Positions 16,284-25,756 of a stretch of DNA of 28,392 nucleotides are shown here, in pieces; the stretch's first letter is position 1, and each line of letters begins with the position of its first letter. The stretch comes from Sphingomonadales bacterium (GTDB lineage Bacteria; Pseudomonadota; Alphaproteobacteria; Sphingomonadales; Sphingomonadaceae). The stretch covers positions 1 through 28,392 of the forward strand of contig JADJGU010000011.1 in assembly GCA_016707885.1 (NCBI GenBank), given 5' to 3'. The translations under genes and the position numbers were made by a program. The notes under the pieces were generated by a model, which was not told where the DNA came from, searched no databases, and was given only the letters and a program-made list of their open reading frames with translations.

Positions 16284-16779
16284 GCGCATTTTACCACTCG
16301 CCCTCGCCCTGCTGGCCACGCCGCTGGCCGCACAGGATCGCGGCAGTCCGTTGATCGACTACGCAGGCTTCCGCGATCTGACCACCGAAGTGCAACCCGT
16401 GCGGTCGGCGCGGTTGATCCCGCTTTCCGAGTTCAAAGCACGCGCTGGTCAGCCCAATGTGCTGATCCTTGACGCCCGCTCGGCCCAAGCCTTTGCCGAA
16501 GGGCATATCGCAGGTGCGGTAAACCTGCCGCTGCCCGATTTCACCGCCGAAAGCCTCGCCCAAGTCATTGGTGCCAATCCGGACCGCGAAATCCTGATCT
16601 ACTGCAACAACAACTTCACCAACAACCGCCGCCCGGTGGTGACCAAGGCGCTGCCGCTCGCGCTCAACATCCAGACCTTCATCAACCTTTATGGCTATGG
16701 CTATAAAAATGTCTGGGAATTGGGTGAAGCGGTTGACATGGATGACCCTGTGGTTGGCTGGGTAAGCGCCGCGACGTAG
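16282..16779 (+). CDS. Secreted rhodanese-domain protein
   Basis: 165 aa. The signal peptide MRILPLALALLATPLAAQ is followed by one rhodanese domain: NVLILDARSAQAFAEGHIAGAVNLPLPD, then the active-site loop with a Cys in ILIYCNNNFTNNR. The C-terminal YGYGYKNVWELGEAVDMDDP resembles the last rhodanese strand-helix. Rhodaneses transfer sulfane sulfur; single periplasmic domains have varied or unknown roles. Its start codon and ribosome site lie in a strong hairpin (16248-16283), so translation may be regulated. Confidence 0.88.
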   Translation: MRILPLALALLATPLAAQDRGSPLIDYAGFRDLTTEVQPVRSARLIPLSEFKARAGQPNVLILDARSAQAFAEGHIAGAVNLPLPDFTAESLAQVIGANPDREILIYCNNNFTNNRRPVVTKALPLALNIQTFINLYGYGYKNVWELGEAVDMDDPVVGWVSAAT

Positions 16780-16819
16780 CGGATTTGGCAGCTCGCCTGG
16801 TTGGGTGTATATTGCGCTC

Positions 16820-17881
16820 ATGCCAGCCGTAAAAGCCGCCAACCCCCGCTCGATATTTACCCCCGAAGACTGGGCGGCCCTGACCCGTGTTTCGCCTTGG
16901 CTCGGGATTTTCCAGATCGTCCATGCCTGGGCAGTGGTCGCCTTGGCCGCCTTTGGCACAGCATGGGTATGGGAACAGAATTGGTTCGCCGGATTGATTG
17001 CAACGCCCATCGCGCTCGCCCTACTTGGCGGACGACAGTTGGGGCTTGGCAATATTGATGCACGATGGCGCGCACGGGCTTCTCCATCCAAACCGGCAAC
17101 TGAACAACTGGCTGGGGCAATGGCCGACCGGCGCGGCGACCGGCAGCGACCTGCACGCCTATCGCGCCTATCACCTGACCCACCATAAATTCACCCAGCA
17201 ACCCGAAGACCCCGACCTGTCGCTTTCCAAACCCTTCCCCACCAGCCGCGCCAGCCTGTGGCGCAAGGCGGTGCGCGACCTGAGCGGGCAGACCTTTTTC
17301 AAACAGCGCAGTCACCAGTTCGCGGCGGCATTACGCGGGCTGAAGGCGATGCTACGGAACGAGGCGGGCGAAACCGATGGCAAGCGCGACACAAGCGCAG
17401 GCCGCGCCTTCAACCTGCAGAGCCGCAGCGGCATCGACGCGCCTGTCGCCAATATCGAGGGCGCCAAGACAACCGCGCGCACAGTAGGGCGCTTCCTGCT
17501 TGTGCAGTTCGTCTTGCTGGCGATTTCACTCTCTGTCTGGGGCTGGCTGCCGTTCGTGCTTTGGCTGGTGGCGCTGGCGACGACCTTTCAGCTTTTCCTG
17601 CGCATCCGCAACATCGCCGAGCATGCCTGCACCACCACCGGCAGTGACGATCCGTTCAGCCATGCGCGGACAACCCATGCAGGGCTGGTAGAACGCGCGA
17701 CGGTTGCGCCCTATTGGGTCAACTTTCACAGCGAACATCACCTCTTCATGGGCGTGCCCTGTTACAGCCTGCCGCGCGCGCACGGGCCTTGCTCGGCAAG
17801 GGCGGCTATCATGCGAAGATGACGATCGAACCCAATTACCGGTCGGTCTTGCGGCGGGTTACAGCCAGCCCAGCCGTTTAA
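16820..17881 (+). pseudogene. Fatty acid desaturase, two frameshifts
   Basis: A membrane desaturase split over three frames. From ATG 16820, the N-terminal part (FTPEDWAALTRVSPWLGIFQ) runs to GGRQLGL near 17045, where an apparent extra T in GGCTTGG shifts the frame. The next part supplies the diiron His boxes HDGAH, HLTHH and, near 17730, HSEHH, with membrane segments around 17490-17600. Near 17784 a second shift (a G missing from GGG is the simplest reading) leads to a natural ending, GKGGYHAKMTIEPNYRSVLR, with TAA at 17879-17881. The corrected gene would be about 353 codons, normal for the family. The 3' end overlaps the convergent corA by 23 bases. All three His boxes survive, which argues for sequence error over decay. 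Confidence 0.82.
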
Positions 17882-18839
17882 AACGGTAAAAGAGCGATCC
17901 GCAAATCAGCGCCATCACCCCGACGACGATGAAATAGCCGAATCGGGTTTCAAGCTCTGGCATGAATTCAAAATTCATCCCGTAAATCCCGGCAATCGCC
18001 GTCGGCACGGCCAAAATAGCAGCCCAGGCTGCCAATTGGCGGGTAATCACACCCTGCCGTTGCTGCTCAAGCAGTCCGCTGGTTTCAATTACACTGGTCA
18101 GCGTATCCCGCAGCCCGGCGACGCGATAATTCACCCGGCGGACATGATCGGCCAGGTCACGGAAATAGGGATCGATATCATTATCGAGCTGCGGTAGGTC
18201 GATATTGACGAAGCGATTGGCCAGATCTTCCATCGGCCCCAATATCCGCTGCAGCCGGAACAGGTCGCGCCGCAATGTGAACAAGCGCGATGTCTGGGTG
18301 CGATCGAGGAAGGTGACAAGCGCCTGATCCTCCATCGCCAGCACCTTCTCTTCGACCAGATCGATCACATCGAAATAACCGTCCACGATGAAATCGAGGA
18401 TCGCATGGAGCACATAATCCGGCCCATGCTTCAACAACCAGGGCGTCGCCTCCAGCTGCTGCCGGATCGGCGCGTGCCCGCGCATCGAACCATGGCGGAC
18501 CGTGATGATGAACTGGCGCCCGAGAAAGATCGCAGTATTGCCATAGGCAATCCGTGCATTGTCATCCGGACCTTCCAGATGCACCGTGCGCGCGACCACG
18601 AACAGCGTCTCGCCATAGCTTTCCATCTTGGGCAAATGCCGCGGATCGAGCGCATCTTCGACTGCCAGTTCGTGCAGCCCGAAATGCTCCTGTATCGTTT
18701 TGATCGTCGCCGCATCGGGTTCGTGCAATCCGATCCAGATGAAATCCTCTTTCTTCTCCAGAGTTGGGATTGGCTTTGCCGAATCGACGTCTGTCAACAG
18801 CCGCCCGTCACGATAGATGCGGGCGGCGATAACGCTCAT
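17859..18839 (-). CDS. corA: CorA-family magnesium/divalent cation transporter
   Basis: 326 aa. The long N-terminal cytosolic funnel domain is followed by two C-terminal membrane helices. The signature YGMNFEFMPE (G287-N289) at the end of the first helix is the CorA selectivity motif, and the protein ends with basic residues (FYRFKRLGWL). It carries Mg2+ (or Co2+/Ni2+) into the cell as a pentamer. ATG 18839 overlaps the lysK stop as ATGA, so the two are coupled. Longer in-frame starts would lie inside lysK. Confidence 0.93.
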   Translation of the reverse strand: MSVIAARIYRDGRLLTDVDSAKPIPTLEKKEDFIWIGLHEPDAATIKTIQEHFGLHELAVEDALDPRHLPKMESYGETLFVVARTVHLEGPDDNARIAYGNTAIFLGRQFIITVRHGSMRGHAPIRQQLEATPWLLKHGPDYVLHAILDFIVDGYFDVIDLVEEKVLAMEDQALVTFLDRTQTSRLFTLRRDLFRLQRILGPMEDLANRFVNIDLPQLDNDIDPYFRDLADHVRRVNYRVAGLRDTLTSVIETSGLLEQQRQGVITRQLAAWAAILAVPTAIAGIYGMNFEFMPELETRFGYFIVVGVMALICGSLFYRFKRLGWL

Positions 18840-20410
18840 GCAAGCGCCTCTGCGATCAGCTTGCGGGTGTTGGCGATACCGTACAACGCGATGAAGCTGC
18901 CCATGCGCGGCCCCGCGCTGGAGCCGAGCAGCGTTTCGTAAAGCGCCTTGAACCAATCGCGCAGATTCTCGAAGCCACCGGTCTTGCCGATTTCATAAAC
19001 GATATTCTGGATATCCTCTGCAGGTGCGTCGGCAGGCAGCGGGGCGAGTTCGGCGTCGAGCCGATTCAACGCCGCAACTTCTACCCCCTCGGCCTTGCGC
19101 CGTTGCAGCGTAGGCGCGACATGATCGCGGTTATAGGCGAGCGCTAGGTTGATGAGGTTTGCCAGCTCAGGATGCGTCGCGGCAGTGGCATCGGGCACAT
19201 AATTGGCCAGATAGCCCCACACCTGCGGTGCGGTCGCATGCGGCCCCATCACGCCGGCGAGGTTGAGTAGCAGCCCGAAAGTCACCGGCGGGACATCGGC
19301 TGGCACCTTACCACTATGTATATGGTGCACCGGATTGCCGAGCTTCTTCTCGATTTCTTGACCCGCATAAGTGCTGCGGAATTGGAAATATTCGTCCACC
19401 GCCCGCGGGATCACGCCCAGATGCAGCTGCTTGGCACTTTTGGGTTCGCGATAGGCGTAAAAGGCAAGGCTTTCCTCGGTGCCGTAGGACAGCCAATCTT
19501 CAAGGCTCAGGCCATTGCCCTTCGACTTGGAAATCTTCTCGCCCTTTTCGTCGAGGAACATTTCGTAGATCAGGCCTTCGGGCTTGCGGCCGCCCAGCAC
19601 CTGCGCGATCTTGCCCGACTGGATGCCGCTGTCGGTCAGATCCTTGCCCGACATTTCATAATCGACGCCGAGCGCGACCCAGCGCATCGCCCAGTCGACC
19701 TTCCATTGCAGCTTTGCCTGCCCGCCAAGGATCGACTGGGTGATCGTTTCACCCTCATCCTCGAACGACACAAGGCCTGCCTCGGCATCGACGACCGTCA
19801 CCGGCACCTGCAGCACGATGCCCGATTTCGGGCTGAACGGCAGCACAGGCGAATAGGTCGCGGCACGTTCGGCGCGCAGCGTGGGCAACATGATATCCAT
19901 GATGCCCTGATAGTTGCGCAGCACGCCCTTCAGCGCCTCGTCAAACTGGCCGCCTTCATACATCGTAGTCGAAGAGACAAATTCATATTCGAAGCCGAAA
20001 CGGTCAAGGAATTCACGCAGCATCGCATTGTTGTGATGCGCAAAACTCTCATATTTCTCGAACGGATCGGGAATACGCGTCAGCGGCTTGCCGAGATGTT
20101 CGGTGAGCATCGCCTTGTTGGGCACATTGTCGGGCACCTTGCGCAGCCCGTCCATATCGTCGGAAAAGGCCACCAGCCGTGTTGGCATGTCGGCCATTTC
20201 TTCCAGTGCGCGGCGGACCATCGTTGTCCGCAGCACTTCGTTGAAGGTGCCGATATGCGGCAGGCCCGACGGGCCATAGCCGGTTTCAAACAGCACAGGC
20301 GCGCCGCCCGGCTTGCCCTGCGGAAAGCGTTTGAGCACGCGCCGCGCCTCTTCATAGGGCCATGCCTTGCTCGCCAAGGCTGCCGTGCGAAGGGCCGGAT
20401 CGACACTCAT
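18836..20410 (-). CDS. lysK: Lysyl-tRNA synthetase, class I
   Basis: 524 aa, full family length. Class I LysRS charges tRNA-Lys and replaces class II LysS in many alphaproteobacteria and archaea. The HIGH-type motif is in GPSGLPHIGTFNE (residues 52-54 HIG) and the KMSKS motif is KISKSKGNGLS. EFVSSTTMYEGG and QWKVDWAMRWVALGVDYE are further family segments. It is intact. It overlaps corA downstream (ATGA) and diverges from the helicase gene across only 33 bases, so their promoters must be very tight or lie within genes. Confidence 0.96.
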   Translation of the reverse strand: MSVDPALRTAALASKAWPYEEARRVLKRFPQGKPGGAPVLFETGYGPSGLPHIGTFNEVLRTTMVRRALEEMADMPTRLVAFSDDMDGLRKVPDNVPNKAMLTEHLGKPLTRIPDPFEKYESFAHHNNAMLREFLDRFGFEYEFVSSTTMYEGGQFDEALKGVLRNYQGIMDIMLPTLRAERAATYSPVLPFSPKSGIVLQVPVTVVDAEAGLVSFEDEGETITQSILGGQAKLQWKVDWAMRWVALGVDYEMSGKDLTDSGIQSGKIAQVLGGRKPEGLIYEMFLDEKGEKISKSKGNGLSLEDWLSYGTEESLAFYAYREPKSAKQLHLGVIPRAVDEYFQFRSTYAGQEIEKKLGNPVHHIHSGKVPADVPPVTFGLLLNLAGVMGPHATAPQVWGYLANYVPDATAATHPELANLINLALAYNRDHVAPTLQRRKAEGVEVAALNRLDAELAPLPADAPAEDIQNIVYEIGKTGGFENLRDWFKALYETLLGSSAGPRMGSFIALYGIANTRKLIAEALA

Positions 20411-20443
20411 TCCTGTTTCCTTTTCGTTCCAAACTTGCCATGA

Positions 20444-23189
20444 ATGGCAGATATGGCCCCTCCCCTAGCCTTTCCTGCGCTGCATGCAAGCCATGCCGGC
20501 ATCTGGATAGCATCCCCCGATGGCGAAACGCGGCGGGTGGGCAAGGCAGAGGCGGTAGCGCGGGCGGCGGAAACGCCGATGATCCTGCTCAACGCGCCGC
20601 TGGTGGCGCAACGGCTGGGCTATGCCGAATTGTCGGGTCTGGATTTGCTAGAGCTGTTCGCCTTTGTGCATCCGGCACGCTTTGTGGTGCCGACCGCGAA
20701 GGGATTGTCCGAGCTGCTCGGGCTTGGCGAGCCAACTGGTGATGAGGCGGTCGCTAGGCTACTTGTCACGGCAGCCCAAACCCTGTTGGCAACCCTCACC
20801 GACGCCGTATGGCCAGAGCGCGAAGGCGCTTGGGATGCAGCGCAGGCCTTGGCGCGTTTGCGCTGGCCTTGGGCGCGGGTGGTGGCTGATCAACTGCCCA
20901 GACCGGAGCAGAAGGAACGCTGGCTGTTTTCCAAACTGCCCGAATGGGAAGAAGCGCCGCCCCGCACGCCGCCACGTTCAGTGGTGCTCGATAGGTCAGC
21001 GGTCGACGAGCAACTCGCCCCGGCTGACCGGCAGCGGTGCCGAGATCCGCGAAGGCCAGCGCGCCTTTGCCGCCAGCGCGGCGCATATTTTCGATCCGCG
21101 GACGCGCAAAGGTGAACCTAATATGCTGCTGGCAGAGGCCGGCACGGGCATCGGCAAGACACTGGGCTATCTCGCTCCCGCATCGCTATGGGCACAAGAG
21201 GCTGACGGCGCGGTCTGGATATCGACATATACCAAGGCCTTGCAGCGGCAGCTGGTGAGTGAGGCACGGCGGGTCTATCCCGACGCGCAGCAGTTCAAAG
21301 AAAAGGTCGTCGTCCGCAAAGGGCGCGAAAATTATCTGTGCCTGTTGAACCTTGAAGACGCGCTGCAAGGCGGCTTTGCCGGGCGAGCCGCCATCCTTGC
21401 GCATCTGGTGGCGCGCTGGGCAGCTTATACCGCCGATGGCGACATGATCGGAGGCGATCTGCCCGGATGGCTTCCGACCCTGTTCCGTCGCAACGGTTCG
21501 ACCGCGCTGACCGACCGGCGCGGCGAGTGCATCTATGCAGGTTGCCCGCACTACCGCAAATGCTTCATCGAACGCGCCAGCCGCGCTTCGGCACAGGCCG
21601 ACATCGTAATTGCCAACCATGCGTTGATGATGGTCAACGCTGCGCGCGGGCGCGAAGAAGCGGGGCGCCCTACACGTATTATCTTCGATGAAGGCCATCA
21701 CCTATTCGACGCGGCGGACTCGACCTTTGCCGCTGCCTTGACCGGCGCGGAAATGATCGAAATCCGCCGCTGGATAATCGGCCCCGAAGGCAAGGCGCGC
21801 GGCCGTCGACGCGGGCTATCGGCACGGCTCGCCGATGTTGCCAGCTATGACGAAGAAGGCGGACTTGCCATTGAAGCAGCGCGCGAGGCGGCAGAGGCGC
21901 TGCCCGGTGACGGCTGGCTTGGCCGCGTCAACGAAGGCGTGCCATCAGGGCCTGCCGAACGGCTGCTCGCCGCTGTGCGCGCCACGGTCTATGCGCGCGA
22001 CGAAGGGCAGGCCGAAAGCGGCTATGGCCTCGAAACCGAATATGCCAATCTGGATGCGCACCTCATTGAAGCGATTGCCGATTTGATGAAGGCGCTCGAA
22101 GCACTGGTCAAACCTCTGATGGTGCTGGGGCAGCGGCTGGAGGCGATCGTCGAGGATGCACCCGACTGGCTCGACGGAGCAGCGCGGGCACGGATCGAAG
22201 GCGCGATGGCGAGCCTTGGGTGGCGCGTCGACACGCTGCGCGGCTGGATCGCCTTGCTCGGGCGCGGTGGCGGCCCGGCTGACCCGGTCTTTGTCGACTG
22301 GCTCGCGGTCGATCGGGGTGAGGGCCGCGAATATGATATCGGCATCCATCGCCACTGGCTCGACCCGACAAGGCCCGTGTCGAGTGTGGTCCTGAAGCCA
22401 GCGCACGGCATCCTCACCACCTCTGCAACGCTGCGCAGCGGCGGGGACTGGGATACCGCAGAGGCGCGCACCGGGGCCGCGCATCTCGAACATAAAGTCG
22501 AACATTTTGCGGCCCCCAGCCCGTTCGACTATGCCAGCCAGGCCGAAGTGCTGGTGGTGACCGACATTGTGCGCGGCGATATGCCGGCACTCGCCGGGGC
22601 TTATTCGGCGCTGATTTCGGCGTCGCAGGGTGGCGCGCTGGGGCTGTTCACCGCAATCAAACGCCTGCGCAGCGTACATGCCCGCATTGCCGACCGGTTG
22701 GCGCGCGACGGGCTGCCCCTTTACGCCCAGCATGTCGATCCGATGGACACCGGCACATTGGTCGACATCTTTCGCGACGACCCGCACGCATCTTTGATCG
22801 GCACTGATGCTCTACGCGACGGGATGGATGTACCCGGTCACTCGCTGCGGCTTGTGATCATGGAACAGGTGCCCTGGCCGCGCCCGGATATACTCCACAA
22901 GGCGCGACGGCTGATGGGCGGTGGCACCGAATATGACGACCGCATCATTCGCGCGCGGCTTGCACAGGCCTTTGGTCGCCTGATCCGCAAGGCCGATGAC
23001 AAGGGCCATTTCGTGCTGCTCTCCTCCGCCACACCCTCACGGTTGCTGACCGCCTTCCCCACCGGAACGCCGATACACCGTGTCACTCTCGACGAGGCGG
23101 TGCGGCGCATCAAATCCGGTCTTTCACCTGCAACAAATTTCGGGCAGGGGAGCGCGCAAGAGATTGAGGACGAGGATATCCCCTTTTGA
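20444..23189 (+). pseudogene. DinG/XPD-type ATP-dependent DNA helicase, one frameshift
   Basis: The N-terminal part from ATG 20444 (LNAPLVAQRLGYAELSGLDL, then ELFAFVHPARFVVPTAKGL) is in one frame. From about 21022 the protein continues one frame over: RLTGSGAEIREGQRAFA. An extra C in the CCCC run at 21018-21021 explains it; without it the gene is 914 codons. Walker A is AEAGTGIGKTLGYL, the DEAH-type box is IIFDEGHHLFD, and the Fe-S-type cysteines are in NYLCLLN and GECIYAGCPHYRKC. The C-terminal helicase motif is AQAFGRLIRKADDKGHF. These proteins unwind DNA 5'-3' during repair. The N-terminal region of ~190 residues is specific to this alphaproteobacterial type. It is coupled to sixA by TTGA. 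Confidence 0.85.
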
Positions 23190-23730
23190 CGAAGACGCTT
23201 TACCTGCTGCGCCATGCCAAGTCGGGATGGGACGATCCGGTCGCGCGCGATTTTGACCGACCGCTGAACAAACGCGGTGAAAAGGCCGCGCGCACCATCG
23301 GCCAGTGGATGGCCTCTAACGGCGTGACCTTCGAACATGTGATCGCCAGCCCTGCCGTGCGCGTTATCGATACGCTCGACGGCGTCTGGACGGGTTACGG
23401 CCGAAAGATGGAACCAACGTGGGAACGGCGATCTACCTCGCCTCGTCGGCTTCGCTGCTTGATGTGCTGCGTGAGGTCGACGACGCGCATGAGACGGTGA
23501 TGGTCGTGGGCCACTGCCCCGCAGTTGAAGATTTGGTATTCGATCTCGTACCCGACGATGGCAGCTCGCCTTTGCGCGATGAGGTCGAGATCAAATATCC
23601 GACAGCCGCTCTTGCACAGCTCGAAATCCCGATCGACCATTGGGCCGACATTGGAAAGCCTGTTGCACATCTGAAGCGCTTTGTGCGCCCGCGCGACCTC
23701 GATGTCAGCCTTGGGCCTGACGAGGAATGA
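23186..23730 (+). pseudogene. sixA: SixA-type phosphohistidine phosphatase, one frameshift
   Basis: The first part from TTG 23186 (overlapping the helicase stop, TTGA) has the histidine-phosphatase RHG-type motif LYLLRHAKSGWDD with H10, and RPLNKRGEKAARTIGQWM. At 23423-23427 the frame breaks: adding one A to GGGAACGG gives PTWETAIYLASSASLLDVL and continues in the downstream frame, with the second catalytic His in VMVVGHCPAVEDLV. The corrected product is 181 aa, a normal length. SixA removes phosphate from histidine residues such as HPt domains. A GNAT gene follows with ATGA overlap, so translation is coupled through the cluster. Confidence 0.85.
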
Positions 23731-24251
23731 CACCAATCATCTGGCGCAGCGCACAGCCGGGAGATGAGGCAGCGTTGTCGCTGCTCGGGCAAGCGACCTT
23801 TTTGGCAACCTTTGCTTTCGATCATCCGGGCCCGGCGCTGATCCGTTTCCTCAAGGAACTGCACAGCCCCGAATATTACGCCGCCAAGCTGGCCAACCCC
23901 GATATCGACATCATCATCGGCGAAACCCCTTTGGGCGCGCCGGTTGGCTATGCCCTGCTGTGTCCGCCCGAACATCCCGATTTTCAGCGCGAGGACGACT
24001 GGGAACTGAAGCGAATCTATCTACTTGGCCCTTGGCAGGGTGGTGGAAACGGCGCGGCACTTCTGCAACATGCGATCGATATCGCGCACAAAAGACAGGC
24101 ACGCCGGTTGTTGCTCGCCGTGTATGAAAACAATGAACGCGCAATCGGCTTTTACCAAAAGCACGGATTTTCGAAGATCGGCGACACGATTTTCATGGTC
24201 GATAATGTCGAATTCAGCGACATGCTGCTTGCCCGTGATATGACCATGTAA
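23727..24251 (+). CDS. GNAT family N-acetyltransferase
   Basis: 174 aa from ATG 23727, overlapping the phosphatase stop (ATGA). The GNAT fold is seen in the N-terminal AALSLLGQATFLATFAFDH, the acetyl-CoA loop region WELKRIYLLGPWQGGGNGAALLQ (an altered R/Q-x-x-G-x-G/A loop) and the closing NNERAIGFYQKHGFSKIGDT. The acceptor is unknown; small molecules and protein N-termini are both possible. It is the last gene of the tightly packed helicase-sixA-GNAT group. A 77-base gap with repeats follows. Confidence 0.88.
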   Translation: MTPIIWRSAQPGDEAALSLLGQATFLATFAFDHPGPALIRFLKELHSPEYYAAKLANPDIDIIIGETPLGAPVGYALLCPPEHPDFQREDDWELKRIYLLGPWQGGGNGAALLQHAIDIAHKRQARRLLLAVYENNERAIGFYQKHGFSKIGDTIFMVDNVEFSDMLLARDMTM

Positions 24252-24260
24252 AATCATAGT

Positions 24261-24298
24261 TGCACATTTATTGTGCAGTTGCGAAAAGCACTTGTGCA
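24261..24298. promoter_or_regulatory. TGTGCA repeats upstream of the Anbu operon
   Basis: TGCACA (24261-24266) and TGTGCA (24272-24277) form an inverted repeat with a 5-base spacer, and a third TGTGCA lies at 24293-24298. The starts are spaced 11 and 21 bases, one and two helical turns. They sit in the 77-base gap in front of the four-gene Anbu operon and could be operator half-sites. No regulator is known to me for this motif. Confidence 0.4.
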
Positions 24299-24328
24299 CT
24301 GCCTAAATTTTTGACAGCTTCGTGAATC

Positions 24329-25756
24329 ATGGAGCAGCCCAAACCGGCTTTTGACGAAATGCTGCGCCCCGACGGTGGCGCCCGCAGCGCCTATTCGGAT
24401 TATGCCGCATGGTTCGAAGGGCAGCAGCTTGCGGCGCTACGCAAGAAAGCCGAGGAAGCCGACGCCGTCTTTCGCCGCACAGGCATCACTTTCAACGTCT
24501 ATGGCGCGAACGAGGCCGAAGAGCGGCTAATCCCCTTTGACATCGTGCCGCGGATTGTCGGTGCAAAGGAATGGAGCAGATTGTCGCGCGGTATTGAACA
24601 GCGAGTGCGCGCGATCAATGCCTTCCTGCACGATATTTATCACAGGCAGGAAATCATCCGCGCCGGCCGCGTTCCCGAAGAACTGATCGCCAAGAACAGC
24701 GCCTTCCTGCCCGCGATGATCGGCTTCACCCCGCCGGGTCGGGTCTATACGCACATCGTCGGCATCGACCTAGTCCGCACCGGCGATGACGAATTTTACG
24801 TGCTGGAGGATAATGCCCGCACGCCGTCGGGTGTGTCCTACATGCTCGAAAACCGCGAAACGATGATGAACATGTTCCCCGAACTGTTCAGCGCGATCCG
24901 CGTGCGCGAAGTCGGTAGCTATCCCAAAAACCTGCGACGCTCGCTGGAGGCATGCCTGCCGCAAGGCTGCGATGGTCGCCCCGTAGTTGCGGTTTTGACG
25001 CCAGGCATCTTTAACAGCGCCTATTTCGAACATGCCTTCCTTGCCGATCAGATGGGGGCCGAACTGGTCGAAGGGCATGATCTGCGTATCATCGACGGCC
25101 GCGTCGCCATGCGCACAACGCAGGGGTTCAAGCCCATCGACGTTCTCTATCGCCGCGTCGATGATGACTTTCTCGATCCGCTGGCCTTCCGCCCGGAATC
25201 GCAACTGGGCGTTCCCGGAATCATGGACCTGTACCGCGCCGGCAAGATCACCATCGCCAACGCGCCGGGCACCGGCATCGCCGACGACAAGGCGATCTAC
25301 AGCTACATGCCCGAGATCGTCGAATTCTATACCGGCGAAAAGCCTCTGCTTGCCAATGTGCCAACCTGGCGCTGTGCGGAACCCGATGCGCTCAAATATG
25401 TGCTCGCCAATCTGAAAGAACTGGTGGTCAAGGAAGTCCATGGCTCGGGCGGCTATGGCATGCTGGTGGGGCCCGCGGCGAGCAAGGCGGAACTGGAAGC
25501 TTTTGCCAAAAAGCTGAAAGCCCGGCCCGGCAATTATATCGCCCAACCGACGCTCGCGCTATCGACCGTGCCGGTGCTGACCAAGGCCGGTCTCGCCCCG
25601 CGCCATGTCGATCTGCGTCCCTTCGTTCTCGTTTCGCCCAATGGCATCGAAATCACCCCCGGCGGGCTGACCCGGGTTGCGCTCAAAAAAGGCTCGCTCG
25701 TCGTCAATTCGAGCCAGGGCGGCGGCACCAAGGACAGCTGGGTGCTGGAGGACTAG
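24329..25756 (+). CDS. Circularly permuted type 2 ATP-grasp protein
   Basis: 475 aa, first gene of the Anbu operon. It matches the circularly permuted ATP-grasp family: FDEMLRPDGGARSAYSDYAAW at the N-terminus (the conserved FDEM supports ATG 24329), then RTGDDEFYVLEDNARTPSGV with acidic metal/ATP residues, FEHAFLADQMGAELVEG, YRRVDDDFLDPL and VKEVHGSGGYGMLVGPAAS. ATP-grasp enzymes join carboxylates to amines or thiols, so a peptide-ligase-like reaction is expected, but the substrates are unknown. The stop TAG abuts the next ATG. Confidence 0.93.
   Translation: MEQPKPAFDEMLRPDGGARSAYSDYAAWFEGQQLAALRKKAEEADAVFRRTGITFNVYGANEAEERLIPFDIVPRIVGAKEWSRLSRGIEQRVRAINAFLHDIYHRQEIIRAGRVPEELIAKNSAFLPAMIGFTPPGRVYTHIVGIDLVRTGDDEFYVLEDNARTPSGVSYMLENRETMMNMFPELFSAIRVREVGSYPKNLRRSLEACLPQGCDGRPVVAVLTPGIFNSAYFEHAFLADQMGAELVEGHDLRIIDGRVAMRTTQGFKPIDVLYRRVDDDFLDPLAFRPESQLGVPGIMDLYRAGKITIANAPGTGIADDKAIYSYMPEIVEFYTGEKPLLANVPTWRCAEPDALKYVLANLKELVVKEVHGSGGYGMLVGPAASKAELEAFAKKLKARPGNYIAQPTLALSTVPVLTKAGLAPRHVDLRPFVLVSPNGIEITPGGLTRVALKKGSLVVNSSQGGGTKDSWVLED

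Noticed and set aside
19316..20443. 375-codon open frame antisense to lysK
   Set aside because: It lies wholly opposite a clear synthetase gene and has no family resemblance; long antisense frames are expected in GC-rich DNA.
21945..22787. 280-codon antisense frame within the helicase
   Set aside because: It is a shadow of the helicase coding frame with no recognisable domain.
24311..24316. TTGACA as a -35 box for the Anbu operon
   Set aside because: Only 12 bases separate it from the start codon, so transcription would begin inside the gene; the conserved N-terminus supports ATG 24329.
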